Shown here piece after piece: positions 1 to 8,599 of a DNA stretch of 59,942 nt. A program made the translations under genes and the position numbers. The DNA is taken from positions 1 through 59,942 of the forward strand of contig DJXD01000058.1 of NCBI GenBank assembly GCA_002449585.1, in the 5' to 3' direction. Positions within the stretch are counted from its first letter, which is position 1. Every line of letters begins with the position of its first letter. The stretch comes from Ruminococcus sp. UBA7013. Its GTDB lineage: Bacteria; Bacillota; Clostridia; Oscillospirales; Ruminococcaceae. A model generated the notes under the pieces. It worked only from the letters and a program-made list of their open reading frames with translations. It ran no database searches and was not told where the DNA came from.

Positions 1-22
1 CTATAGGCGGGGGAGAGTTCAC
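1..22 (+). mobile_element. Possible end of an IS200/IS605-type element (truncated by window edge)
   Basis: The window opens with a G-rich half-palindrome followed by GAGAGTTCAC. This resembles the subterminal hairpin and terminus at the right end of TnpB-encoding IS200/IS605 elements, and parallels the sequence near 59,675-59,700 read on the minus strand (GGCGG, a G-run, then a TTGAC/TTCAC terminus). The rest of the element would lie upstream of base 1. This is inference from a short match. Confidence 0.3.
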
Positions 23-54
23 CAGAATAAATCATCCAGAAAGGGGATTGTATC

Positions 55-498
55 ATGGAACTCAAACAACAAATAATAAAATTCGGCTCTGATTTTAAAA
101 ATTCTGCTGAAAAGCTGACAAAAACCGCCGTTGATAGTTCCAGAAAACTGACCGAAAAAGTAAAAATTCAAAATAAAATCCATCAGGCAGAGGCCAAATT
201 AAATGAAACTTATATTGCAATGGGTAAAAAATATGAAGAACTCTATGGAAACAGAGCAGATCCGGCTTTTTCTCAGTATCTGGCTGATATTGCAGATGCC
301 AGAGCGCAGATTGCTGCCGCTCGTGCCGAAATGAGTGCCGCCGCTTCTGCTGCTGTTTGTCCCAAATGTGGAAAATATCTTACTCAAAATCAGAAATTTT
401 GCCCCTATTGCGGCAGTAAAAAACAAGAGGATGATGCTGTGATTGATATCAGCACAGAATCTGAAATACGTCTTTCTGAAACGCCTATTGATGAATAA
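55..498 (+). CDS. Coiled-coil/zinc-ribbon protein, function unknown
   Basis: This 147-residue protein has no signal peptide or membrane segment. Residues 1-95 are a charged, Ala/Lys/Glu-rich helical region likely to form a coiled coil. A C-terminal zinc ribbon follows with two pairs, CPKCGKY and CPYCGSKK (residues about 101-122), then an acidic tail. This is the common zinc_ribbon_2 arrangement of small Firmicutes proteins of unknown role. The start is supported by AAAGGGG shortly upstream of ATG. A stem-loop at 504-527 follows and the gene is probably monocistronic. No specific function is assigned. Confidence 0.75.
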   Translation: MELKQQIIKFGSDFKNSAEKLTKTAVDSSRKLTEKVKIQNKIHQAEAKLNETYIAMGKKYEELYGNRADPAFSQYLADIADARAQIAAARAEMSAAASAAVCPKCGKYLTQNQKFCPYCGSKKQEDDAVIDISTESEIRLSETPIDE

Positions 499-503
499 TA
501 AAA

Positions 504-527
504 AATCAGCCTGTTTTCAGGTTGATT
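504..527 (+). terminator. Stem-loop after the zinc-ribbon gene
   Basis: A 10-bp stem (504-513 with 518-527, one G-U pair) closes a TTTT loop just after the stop codon. The downstream T-run is weak (CTTTT about 10 bases on), so this is a probable but imperfect intrinsic terminator. Confidence 0.5.
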
Positions 528-570
528 ATCATTCTGCTTTTCCCTGGTTCTAATTTATAAAAAAAATAGC

Positions 571-599
571 TTGACATTTTGGCAAATATATGATACAAT
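571..599 (+). promoter_or_regulatory. pgk promoter
   Basis: TTGACA (571-576), a 17-base spacer and TACAAT (594-599) form a near-perfect vegetative promoter. It leaves a leader of roughly 120 nt before pgk that contains a hairpin at about 666-695 (CATCAG with CTGATG). Confidence 0.85.
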
Positions 600-727
600 A
601 AACTTGTTAGGGGCAGCAGTGAAATATAAAAAAAGCATTTTCATGCCCTTCGTACATAGTTCCCTCATCAGATTCGGCCAAAATGCTGGCTGATGTCTGA
701 AATTTTACCCGAAAGGATGTCATAACA

Positions 728-1948
728 ATGGCAGGTTTAAACAAAGTTACTGTAGAAGATCTTGATGTAAAAGGCAAGAAAGTTCTGGTCAGAGTTGATT
801 TTAATGTTCCGCTGAAAGATGGTGTCATCACAGACGATAACAGAATCCAGGCCGCACTTCCCACAATCAATAAGCTGACAGAAAACGGCGCAAAGGTTGT
901 ACTGTGCTCTCATCTCGGTAAACCTAAGAATGGCCCTGAAGATAAGTTCTCCCTCGCTCCCGCTGCCGCAAGACTTGCTGAACTGGTAAGCGCAAAAGTT
1001 ACATTTGCAAAAGATAATACTGTTGTTGGTGATGAAGCTAAAAAAGCTGTCGCTGAAATGCAGGACGGTGAAATCGTTGTTCTCGAAAATACCAGATTCC
1101 GTGGCGCAGAAGAAACCAAAAACGGGGAAGCCTTCTCCAAAGAATTGGCTGATCTCGTAGATAATCAGATTTTCGTCATGGATGCTTTCGGTTCTGCTCA
1201 TAGAGCACATGCTTCTACTGCTGGTGTAACTAAATTCGTAGAAAAAACGGCTGTTGGCTATCTGATGCAGAAAGAAATTCAATATCTTGGAAATGCTGTA
1301 GAAAATCCGATTCGTCCGTTTGTTGCCATCCTCGGCGGTGCAAAAGTTGCTGATAAACTGAATGTTATTTCCAATCTGCTTGAAAAATGTGATACGCTGA
1401 TCATCGGCGGTGGTATGGCTTATACATTCATCAAAGCACAGGGCGGCAATATCGGCAAATCTCTGGTTGATGATGAAAAGCTTGATTATTGTAAAGAAAT
1501 GCTGGCAAAAGCAGAACAGCTCGGCAAGAAGATTCTGCTCCCTGTAGATACTGCTGTTGCAGGTGAATTCCCGAACCCCATTGATGCTGAAATTGCCGTT
1601 GAAACTGTAAATGCCGGCGAAATTCCTGCTGATAAAATGGGTCTGGATATTGGCGAAGAAACACAGGCTATCTTTGCTGAGGCTGTTAAAACAGCAAAGA
1701 CTGTTGTATGGAATGGCCCTATGGGCGTGTTTGAAAATCCCACTCTTGCCAAGGGTACAATCGCAGTAGCACAGGCTCTGGCTGAAACAGATGCAACTAC
1801 TATTGTTGGCGGTGGCGATTCTGCGGCAGCTGTTAAGAAACTGGGCTTTGCTGATAAGATCAGCCATATTTCCACTGGCGGCGGTGCATCTCTGGAATAT
1901 CTGGAGGGCAAAGTGCTCCCTGGTGTTGCTGTCATTGCTGAAAAATAA
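728..1948 (+). CDS. pgk: Phosphoglycerate kinase
   Basis: Interconverts 1,3-bisphosphoglycerate plus ADP with 3-phosphoglycerate plus ATP in glycolysis (cytoplasmic). The 406 residues match the normal full length (about 395-415). Visible signatures are RVDFNVPL near the N terminus (substrate-binding domain), GGAKVADKL at about 203 at the hinge, GGGDSAAA at about 359 and STGGGASLEYLEG near the C terminus (nucleotide side). GAAAGGA precedes the ATG. It is the first gene of a glycolytic run with tpiA and gpmI; gapA, usually the upstream neighbour, is not here. Confidence 0.98.
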   Translation: MAGLNKVTVEDLDVKGKKVLVRVDFNVPLKDGVITDDNRIQAALPTINKLTENGAKVVLCSHLGKPKNGPEDKFSLAPAAARLAELVSAKVTFAKDNTVVGDEAKKAVAEMQDGEIVVLENTRFRGAEETKNGEAFSKELADLVDNQIFVMDAFGSAHRAHASTAGVTKFVEKTAVGYLMQKEIQYLGNAVENPIRPFVAILGGAKVADKLNVISNLLEKCDTLIIGGGMAYTFIKAQGGNIGKSLVDDEKLDYCKEMLAKAEQLGKKILLPVDTAVAGEFPNPIDAEIAVETVNAGEIPADKMGLDIGEETQAIFAEAVKTAKTVVWNGPMGVFENPTLAKGTIAVAQALAETDATTIVGGGDSAAAVKKLGFADKISHISTGGGASLEYLEGKVLPGVAVIAEK

Positions 1949-1965
1949 TAAAATAAACTGGCTTG

Positions 1966-1985
1966 TCTCTGCCTTCGGGCAGAGA
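1966..1985 (+). other. Intercistronic hairpin with UUCG loop
   Basis: A perfect 8-bp stem (1966-1973 with 1978-1985) closes a TTCG tetraloop just after pgk. No T-run follows, so it looks like an mRNA-stabilising or processing stem rather than a terminator. It overlaps the ATG at 1985, which argues against that codon as the start of the next ORF. Confidence 0.6.
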
Positions 1986-2005
1986 TGCCTGTATGGGTGA
2001 TTATA

Positions 2006-2221
2006 ATGGAAAATGCAAAATATATTGTCTGCTATACAGAAAAAAAAGCCGATGATACTGTAACTTGCTATACAGAAAGATTCATTGGCTTTGCGGAAGC
2101 TGTCGCAAGATATACTGTATTCTGTGGCGCATATAAAAGCAGTGTCACACTTGCTGATATTGAAAATAATCAGATTCTGAAACAGTTTTCTAATCTCGGC
2201 GAACATATTGTGATCAGCTAA
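2006..2221 (+). CDS. Small conserved-looking protein in the glycolytic operon
   Basis: A 71-residue soluble protein of unknown function between pgk and tpiA. I prefer the ATG at 2006 over the one at 1985: GGGTGA lies six bases upstream of 2006, while 1985 sits inside the preceding hairpin. The product starts MENAKYIVCYTEKK and has no recognised motif, signal peptide or membrane helix. Codon use resembles the flanking genes and the spacing on both sides is short, so cotranscription with pgk and tpiA is likely. I do not recognise the family. Confidence 0.6.
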   Translation: MENAKYIVCYTEKKADDTVTCYTERFIGFAEAVARYTVFCGAYKSSVTLADIENNQILKQFSNLGEHIVIS

Positions 2222-2250
2222 TTTTTGAAATCAGGAGTTGAATTTTTTTC

Positions 2251-3027
2251 ATGAATAAGAATGTAAGAAAAGCAATCATTGCTGGTAACTGGAAAATGAA
2301 TAAGACCAGACCAGAAGCCAAAGAACTTCTTGAAGCAATCAAGCCCCTTGTTGCCAATGCGGATGGCAAAATTGAAGTAATTGCCTGTGTACCGTTTACC
2401 AATCTGGAAACGGCTGTGAAGACAACCGCTGGTTCTAATGTTAAAATCGGTGCTGAAAATGTGCATTTTGAAAAATCCGGCGCATTCACTGGCGAAATTT
2501 CTGCTGATATGCTGACAGAAATCGGCGTAGAATATGTAGTAATCGGCCATTCTGAAAGAAGACAGTATTTCGGCGAAACAGATGAGACAGTGAATAAGAG
2601 AACAACTGCTGCCCTGGCTGCTGGCTTAAAGCCAATCGTATGCGTTGGGGAACTGCTTTGGGAACGGGATTGCAATATCACAGAAGAAGTGATTGCACGT
2701 CAGATCAAGCTGGATCTGTGGAAAGTATCCAAAGAAGATATCAAGAAAGTTGTCATTGCATATGAACCTGTCTGGGCAATTGGTACAGGCAAAGTAGCAA
2801 CACCGGAACAGGCACAGGAAGTATGTGCATTTATCCGTGCACAGCTTGCAAAGCTCTATGATCAGGAAACAGCGGATGCTGTTACTATTCAGTATGGCGG
2901 ATCTATGAATGCTAAGAATGCCGCTGAACTGCTCGCACAGCCTGATATTGATGGCGGCCTGATCGGCGGTGCATCTCTGAAAGCAGAAGATTTCAATGTC
3001 ATTGTACAGGCCGCTGTAAATGGCTAA
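2251..3027 (+). CDS. tpiA: Triosephosphate isomerase
   Basis: Interconverts dihydroxyacetone phosphate and glyceraldehyde 3-phosphate; a cytoplasmic TIM-barrel. The 258 residues are a normal length. The N-terminal GNWKMNKT supplies the active-site Asn13/Lys15, GHSERR carries the catalytic His, and AYEPVWAIGTG carries the catalytic Glu and flexible loop 6. QYGGSMNAKN and GGLIGGASL form the C-terminal phosphate-binding loops. CAGGAGTTG precedes the ATG. It lies between the small ORF and gpmI in the glycolytic operon. Confidence 0.98.
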   Translation: MNKNVRKAIIAGNWKMNKTRPEAKELLEAIKPLVANADGKIEVIACVPFTNLETAVKTTAGSNVKIGAENVHFEKSGAFTGEISADMLTEIGVEYVVIGHSERRQYFGETDETVNKRTTAALAAGLKPIVCVGELLWERDCNITEEVIARQIKLDLWKVSKEDIKKVVIAYEPVWAIGTGKVATPEQAQEVCAFIRAQLAKLYDQETADAVTIQYGGSMNAKNAAELLAQPDIDGGLIGGASLKAEDFNVIVQAAVNG

Positions 3028-3041
3028 TCTGTTTAGAAAAT

Positions 3042-3086
3042 AGGGAGGCTTTCGGGTCTCCCTGTTTCATCATATCTGAAACAGGG
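3042..3086 (+). other. Two overlapping, mutually exclusive hairpins between tpiA and gpmI
   Basis: Stem A pairs AGGGAG (3042-3047) with CTCCCT (3058-3063). Stem B pairs CCCTGTTTCA (3060-3069) with TGAAACAGGG (3077-3086). They share bases 3060-3063, so both cannot form fully at once. Neither is followed by a T-run. This may be an intra-operon stability or attenuation element. Confidence 0.5.
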
Positions 3087-3129
3087 ATAAATATATACTA
3101 AAAATTTTTAATAGCGAAAGGTTGATATT

Positions 3130-4653
3130 ATGTCAAAAAAACCAGTTGCTTTGATTATTATGGATGGATTCGGCTATAATCCCGATTCTTATGGAAATGC
3201 GATCATGGCCGCTAAAACGCCTAATCTTGATAAATATCTTGCGGAAGAACCTAATACTATCATTGGTGCGTCCGGCCTGTGTGTCGGCCTTCCAGATGGA
3301 CAGATGGGAAATTCTGAAGTTGGTCATACTAATATTGGCGCAGGCCGCATTGTTTATCAGCAATTAGTGAAAATTTCAAAATCTATTGAAGATGGCGATT
3401 TCTTCCAGAATCCTGCACTTGTGCATTCTATGGAAAATGCAAAGAATCATGATTCCGCTTTGCATGTCATGGGTCTGCTGTCTCCGGGCGGCGTTCATAG
3501 TCATATGACGCATTTATTTGGTATCATGGAAATGGCAAAGAAATTCGGCTTGAAAAAAGTGTATATTCATGCATTTCTGGATGGACGTGATGTTCCGCCA
3601 TCTTCCGCAGCAGAATATATGCAGGAAACTGTTGATAAACTCGCAGAAATCGGCGTTGGTAAAATTGCAACAATCGCCGGCAGATTTTATGCTATGGACA
3701 GGGATAACGCCTGGGATCGTGTAGAAAAAGCATATGCCGCTCTTGTCTATGGCGAAGGCATTCAGGAAACAGATCCCGTTCAGGCAATCAAGAATTCTTA
3801 TGCCAATGAAATCACGGATGAATTCATGCTGCCAACAGTTGTAGATACCAATGGCATGATCAAGGCAGATGACAGCGTGATCTTCATGAATTTCCGCCCT
3901 GATAGAGCTAGACAGATCACAAGATCTTTTGTAGATCCGGAATTCAACAGCTTTGAAAGAAAAAATGGTTTCTTCCCGGTTCATTTCGTATGTATGGCGC
4001 AGTATGATGCCACCATGCCAAATGTAGAAGTTGCATTCCCTCCGGAAGAATTAACCATGACACTTGGCGAATATCTGGCCAAATGTGGGAAGACTCAGCT
4101 CAGAATCGCTGAAACACAGAAATATGCACATGTGACATTCTTTTTCAATGGCGGCGAAGAAAAACAGTTTGAAGGGGAAGACAGAATTTTGATCAAGTCC
4201 CCCGATGTTGCTACTTTTGATATGAAGCCCGAAATGAGTGCCTATGAAGTGACAGATGCTGTACTGAAAGCCATTGATTCTGATAAATATGATGTGATTA
4301 TCCTGAATTATGCAAATTGTGATATGGTAGGTCATACCGGTGTCTTTGATGCCGCTGTTGCCGCTGTGGAAGCTGTAGATACCTGCGTTGGAAAAATGGT
4401 AGATGCTATTTTAGCAAAAGGCGGTGCGGCTCTGATCACAGCTGATCATGGTAATGCTGATAAGATGTATGAAGCCGATGGCTCTCCCTTTACGGCACAT
4501 ACTACTAATCCCGTGCCAATGATCCTCGTCGGTGATGGTGCGCATAAGCTCCGTGAAGGCGGTGTATTAGCCGATCTTTCCCCTACGATCCTCCAGCTGA
4601 TGGGACTCCCTCAGCCCAAAGAAATGACTGGCAAAAGCCTGATTTTAGAATAA
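3130..4653 (+). CDS. gpmI: 2,3-bisphosphoglycerate-independent phosphoglycerate mutase
   Basis: Interconverts 3- and 2-phosphoglycerate in glycolysis through a phosphoserine intermediate; a cytoplasmic, Mn-dependent enzyme of the alkaline phosphatase superfamily. The 507 residues match the family (about 510). Metal-site MDGFGYN is at residues 11-17 and the nucleophile Ser62 is in QMGNSEVGHTN. HAFLDGRDVPP and GRFYAMDRD belong to the transferase domain, and TADHGNADKM is a C-terminal metal site. GCGAAAGG lies upstream of the ATG. It ends the glycolytic cluster at a strong terminator. Confidence 0.98.
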   Translation: MSKKPVALIIMDGFGYNPDSYGNAIMAAKTPNLDKYLAEEPNTIIGASGLCVGLPDGQMGNSEVGHTNIGAGRIVYQQLVKISKSIEDGDFFQNPALVHSMENAKNHDSALHVMGLLSPGGVHSHMTHLFGIMEMAKKFGLKKVYIHAFLDGRDVPPSSAAEYMQETVDKLAEIGVGKIATIAGRFYAMDRDNAWDRVEKAYAALVYGEGIQETDPVQAIKNSYANEITDEFMLPTVVDTNGMIKADDSVIFMNFRPDRARQITRSFVDPEFNSFERKNGFFPVHFVCMAQYDATMPNVEVAFPPEELTMTLGEYLAKCGKTQLRIAETQKYAHVTFFFNGGEEKQFEGEDRILIKSPDVATFDMKPEMSAYEVTDAVLKAIDSDKYDVIILNYANCDMVGHTGVFDAAVAAVEAVDTCVGKMVDAILAKGGAALITADHGNADKMYEADGSPFTAHTTNPVPMILVGDGAHKLREGGVLADLSPTILQLMGLPQPKEMTGKSLILE

Positions 4654-4655
4654 TC

Positions 4656-4689
4656 AAAAAACCGGCCTGAATATTCAGACCGGTTTTTC
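4656..4689. terminator. Bidirectional terminator between gpmI and the ADP-ribosylglycohydrolase gene
   Basis: An A-run, an ACCGG-based stem closed over an AT-rich loop and a following T-run form a rho-independent terminator usable from both sides. It serves the convergent gpmI (plus) and ADP-ribosylglycohydrolase (minus) genes. Confidence 0.85.
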
Positions 4690-4691
4690 TT

Positions 4692-5666
4692 TCACACATC
4701 AAACAGCTGATCAAAATCATCTGCCATTTTTTCGAGCATATCCCGTTTTATGAGTTTACAAAGCCATCTTTTAGGAATTTGATCATAGCCGTATACTGCT
4801 CCGGCAAGGCCTCCTGTCACACATCCGACAGTATCAGTATCATAACCCATATTGATTGATTTTAATACAGCATCTTCAAAACTTTCTGTTGTCAAAAGGC
4901 TGTATAATGCAGATTCTAATGTTGGCACAACATAACCATTTTTTTCTGAAATTTCTGAATCCTGAATGTAAAGAAAATCCGGATTCAGAATTTTTTCATG
5001 TGCTTTGATCGTTTCCGGAGAAAAATAAGCATTATAATTGATCTGCAAAATATGATCAAATGCCTGATGCGGATCTGCTGTTATACTCAGATTTCTGAGA
5101 AATTCTGTATAGAGAAAACAGCTCATTTTGCTGATCTCATGCGCATGCGTCAGAGAGGAAGCTTTTCCGATAAGATCAACCGTTTCCGCTTCTGACATCT
5201 GTTTTTTAATGGCATACAGTGAAAAGGGCAGAATTCGCATCAATGCGCCATTGCCATTATCATGCAGATCCGTACCGCCGCATTCCAGCGCAGGGCGGCC
5301 GGCTCTATATCTCTGCATTGCTTGGCTGACAGTATAGCCTAATCCAAAAGCAGCATCCAAAGATGTATATTTCCCATCTGCCCACCAGGATAGAAAATTC
5401 TCCATGATGGTTTCATAATTAAGATTGCCATTTTCTGTGATAATGGCATCCATACCAGCAATCAGCATAGAAGTATCATCACTCCATGCGCCCGCCGGAA
5501 TACGATAACTCCACCAGCTTGTAAATGGCAATGCATCATAACAGCCAATCATATCTTTCAGCCCAATGGCTCTGACTTCTTCCCGGCTCAGGAATTCGAC
5601 CGGAACGCCTAAAGCATCACCGATTGCAGAGCCAATCAATGCATTTCTGGTTAAATCCTGATTCAC
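4692..5666 (-). CDS. ADP-ribosylglycohydrolase (DraG/ARH family)
   Basis: Predicted to hydrolyse N-, O- or related ADP-ribosyl bonds using two Mg2+ or Mn2+ ions (all-alpha DraG fold, cytoplasmic). Metal-binding motifs are visible: GSAIGDALGVPVEF near the N terminus, AWSDDTSML (DDT) and, near the C terminus, GYDTDTVGCVTGGLAGA (DTD). A longer TTG-initiated reading from 5687 exists, but AGAAGGA lies six bases before GTG at 5666, so I place the start there (324 residues). It follows the pectate lyase by about 20 bases and may be read from that promoter. The substrate is unknown. Confidence 0.88.
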   Translation of the reverse strand: MNQDLTRNALIGSAIGDALGVPVEFLSREEVRAIGLKDMIGCYDALPFTSWWSYRIPAGAWSDDTSMLIAGMDAIITENGNLNYETIMENFLSWWADGKYTSLDAAFGLGYTVSQAMQRYRAGRPALECGGTDLHDNGNGALMRILPFSLYAIKKQMSEAETVDLIGKASSLTHAHEISKMSCFLYTEFLRNLSITADPHQAFDHILQINYNAYFSPETIKAHEKILNPDFLYIQDSEISEKNGYVVPTLESALYSLLTTESFEDAVLKSINMGYDTDTVGCVTGGLAGAVYGYDQIPKRWLCKLIKRDMLEKMADDFDQLFDV

Positions 5667-5688
5667 ATAGAATCCTTCTTTCTGCAAA

Positions 5689-8520
5689 TTATTTTTTCAG
5701 AAGAGCTTTTTTCAGCAGAATCAAATCATAGATATTGATTTTGCCATCTTGATTTATATCTGCATAAATGCTTTGCTGTTTGTCAAGCGTTTCGATCTTG
5801 AGTAAATATTTTTGAAGCGTGATAACATCAGGCAGATCAATAGTTCCATTCTGATTAATATCACCTGTAACAGGTTTCGGCTCAGTTGTAGTAGTAGCAG
5901 GGGCATCTGTTTCAGGAGCTTTTGTAGTAGTGGTTGTAGTAGTAGTTGCCTGGGTTGTGGCGGCCGTGGTTGTTTCGGTCATAGCTTCCCATTTCTGGCA
6001 ATTATTATTTGTATTTTCCCATTGCTGGACATTTGCGCCTGCATTTTTGCTTGCCGCACCGATCTCTACAAAACATGCATCTTTTGATGCTCTTGTTAAA
6101 ATATGATATGTCCCATCTGGATTTTTAGAAAATTTGAAAAGCATCATACTATCTTTTGAAGAATAGGGAACTATCTGAATATTTCCGCCATTGGTATTGC
6201 TCATTGCTTTCAGAACATAATTAGGATCTGCCACAGAACGGATGTAATAATAATTACCTCCGCCAGAGAAAGCCTGCAATGTCCATTTCTGGCTATTGAA
6301 ATGACTGGTTGACCATTGCTGAACATTAGTATTTTCAGCCATCTTTCCGGCTTCAATATCCATGACCATACCGGAATTGACATTCTGGAATTCATAAAGC
6401 ACATTGGTATTCATCCGACAGCCGGGATTATAGATTTCTTCCAATATCCAATCTTGACAGTTTACGCCATTGATTTCCCATTGCTGAACGTTATCCCCTG
6501 AACCAGTGCCAGCATTAGCGATTTCTACAGCAGATTTTCCTCCGGAAATTTTTGTCCGGATTTTATAAGATCCATCTGCATTTTTAGTAAGCATAAATTG
6601 CTGATTATTTCCGCCATTATACTGATAAATATCAATATTTGTACCATTTGCGGTTTTTCTGCCTGCGACATCCAGCACATAAGTACCGCCGTCACCGACT
6701 GCGGAGACAAGATAATAATAGCCATCACCAGCATCAACAAATTTCCAAATATCATGGGTTACGCCATCAGCCGTGCCCCATTGCTGCACATTGGTATTAT
6801 TTTCAGCCTTTGCGCCATCTACCTGCATATACAGGCCGGAATTGACATTCTTGATCCGATAAGTTGCACCATTGGCAAAGCTTGCCGCTGTTGCCCCTCC
6901 AAAATCTACATGTCGAAGAAAAGGACTATCATATTTTTGAGAGATCCAGCTGGAAAATTCTGCATCTGTGATATATTTCATAGCGGAAGCAGATCCGGCA
7001 TCCCCGGCGTATTTGGTACAGAAATCTTTTGTATCTGTTCCCTTGGTATTATAGGCATCTAATAATTCATAGCCATAATTGGACACATTCGGGTACCATT
7101 TTGATGTATTTTTAGATGCAAAATTAATAGCAGATGGTGTGCCGTTCACACTTTCGGATAAATAAGAATTATCATCACGAGCAGGATTTTTATTTGCATC
7201 TCCGCCCATGGTCAAGGCCTGCTGTTTGGAATATCCCTGAAAGCGGTTATTCTGAGAAACAATGTCAGAGCCATCACCGCCAATAATTCCGGTTGTAGCA
7301 GAACCATTTTTATCCTTGCCATATGCGGAATAATAATTATTATAAACATGTGCTGATCCGTTGCCTAATTGCGGACATCTTCTGACATCTTCATCCCACC
7401 AGTTATATAATAAAGTGGTTCGATCACGGGTAATTTCATCATTTTGTGTGCCATAGGCTACCGTCCAATATCTATGTTTGAGATGACAATAAGAGATTGT
7501 GACATAATCGGGCGATCTGGTTCTGTCTTTGGCATCATAATAACTTTCATAAGGCGTATTGATCCAGATAAATTTTCCTACTTCATCTTGACCGTCCCCA
7601 GTTCTGTCATAAGTCAGCTGGGATTCAAAATAGATATGATCAATCCAGATCTGTCTGGATGACCAGACATTAATTAAAATCCGGTTAGGAACATTTTTGG
7701 CGATCATTTTCAAATTTCTGATTACGATATTATCAGATGGCTCATCTTTGCCATATTCGTTATTGGTTCTGAACCATGGATCATAGAGGGTATGATTGCC
7801 ATATGCACCGACGAGCGTTTTATTATCCCGGATTCTGGTGTGTGAATGTTTTTGCATATCAATATCCGCAGTAACGACAATCGTTTTCGGTTCTGTAGAA
7901 TCCAGCTGTTTGATTAAAGTATCCGCATCAGAGACATAGACCACTTCCCCCAGCAGACCGCCGATTGTTCCGGCTTTTTCGCCTGAGCTGGTTTTACAGT
8001 TAGCGGCATAGCCTTCGAGACCATCCAGATTTAATTTATATTTTTGATAATCTGCTTTGGAATAGCCTGTCAGGCTGAATCCTGTACCCTCTGTGAAGGT
8101 CAGGGCTTTGGAGCTATCTGCATTGCTGGTGATTTTATAATATAATGCATAGCCGTCATAATCATTCTGCACAGCTTCGATTTTCCAACGCTGACCGGCT
8201 TCATCTTTATCAGCGGCAAGTGTTACGCTTGATCCGGAAGCCGTCAGCACATAGCCATTAGAAGCATTGACAATTTCATAAACACCCGTACTGATAAAAT
8301 TCAATGACCATTTTTCATTGACAGTTCCATTTTGTGCGGCAGGTGTCAATGCTGTTCCGGAAGCATTAATATTCTGATCCGTGTCGAACATGCCAAGCCG
8401 GAAATATTGCACGGGATAAGATACTGCTGCATGTGTCTCGATCTGAGCAGGAAAGGCTGTCAGCATCATGCCCCCAAGCGTCAGCGCAGTGAAGGCAGAA
8501 ACCATTTTTTTGAAATGCAT
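5689..8520 (-). CDS. Secreted dockerin-bearing pectate lyase (PL1-like) with ricin/CBM13 modules
   Basis: Predicted extracellular pectate lyase cleaving homogalacturonan by beta-elimination, attached to a cellulosome. Layout of the 943 residues: signal peptide 1-31 (cut after THA); a ricin-like module at about 36-165; a parallel beta-helix PL1-type domain at about 180-540 with QIWIDHIYF and RRCPQLGNG near the expected catalytic positions; tandem ricin-type CBM13 repeats at about 557-847 with recurrent QQW/QKW/QDW motifs; a Thr-rich linker at about 848-885; and a type I dockerin at 886-943 with two Ca-binding repeats (GDINQNGTIDLPD and ADINQDGKINIYD). GGGGGAA precedes the ATG. No cohesin or scaffoldin gene is in the window. 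Confidence 0.92.
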   Translation of the reverse strand: MHFKKMVSAFTALTLGGMMLTAFPAQIETHAAVSYPVQYFRLGMFDTDQNINASGTALTPAAQNGTVNEKWSLNFISTGVYEIVNASNGYVLTASGSSVTLAADKDEAGQRWKIEAVQNDYDGYALYYKITSNADSSKALTFTEGTGFSLTGYSKADYQKYKLNLDGLEGYAANCKTSSGEKAGTIGGLLGEVVYVSDADTLIKQLDSTEPKTIVVTADIDMQKHSHTRIRDNKTLVGAYGNHTLYDPWFRTNNEYGKDEPSDNIVIRNLKMIAKNVPNRILINVWSSRQIWIDHIYFESQLTYDRTGDGQDEVGKFIWINTPYESYYDAKDRTRSPDYVTISYCHLKHRYWTVAYGTQNDEITRDRTTLLYNWWDEDVRRCPQLGNGSAHVYNNYYSAYGKDKNGSATTGIIGGDGSDIVSQNNRFQGYSKQQALTMGGDANKNPARDDNSYLSESVNGTPSAINFASKNTSKWYPNVSNYGYELLDAYNTKGTDTKDFCTKYAGDAGSASAMKYITDAEFSSWISQKYDSPFLRHVDFGGATAASFANGATYRIKNVNSGLYMQVDGAKAENNTNVQQWGTADGVTHDIWKFVDAGDGYYYLVSAVGDGGTYVLDVAGRKTANGTNIDIYQYNGGNNQQFMLTKNADGSYKIRTKISGGKSAVEIANAGTGSGDNVQQWEINGVNCQDWILEEIYNPGCRMNTNVLYEFQNVNSGMVMDIEAGKMAENTNVQQWSTSHFNSQKWTLQAFSGGGNYYYIRSVADPNYVLKAMSNTNGGNIQIVPYSSKDSMMLFKFSKNPDGTYHILTRASKDACFVEIGAASKNAGANVQQWENTNNNCQKWEAMTETTTAATTQATTTTTTTTKAPETDAPATTTTEPKPVTGDINQNGTIDLPDVITLQKYLLKIETLDKQQSIYADINQDGKINIYDLILLKKALLKK

Positions 8521-8570
8521 AAAAAAATTCCCCCTGATTTTTATTTCTGAACAAATTATGAACTAATCTT

Positions 8571-8599
8571 ATAATATCACAAAATCAATAAAAAAGCAA
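8571..8599 (-). promoter_or_regulatory. Promoter of the pectate lyase gene
   Basis: Read on the minus strand: TTGCTT (8594-8599), 17 bases, TATTAT (8571-8576). The 12-base word TAATATCACAAA (plus strand) occurs at 8572-8583, over the -10 box, and again at 8633-8644. This direct repeat spaced 61 bases apart could be a regulator site. Confidence 0.6.

Noticed and set aside
737..2206. Long minus-strand open frame (489 codons) opposite pgk
   Set aside because: It is antisense to an unmistakable phosphoglycerate kinase, is rich in Phe/Ile/Cys/Ser as expected from reversed codons, and has no family motif or ribosome site.
3514..3984. Minus-strand frame opposite gpmI
   Set aside because: Wholly inside a full-length mutase gene; no start signal and no domain.
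5881..5970. Simple-sequence repeat (GTAGTAGTTG-like) as a possible CRISPR or satellite
   Set aside because: It encodes the Thr-rich linker of the pectate lyase; units are not regularly spaced and there are no spacers.
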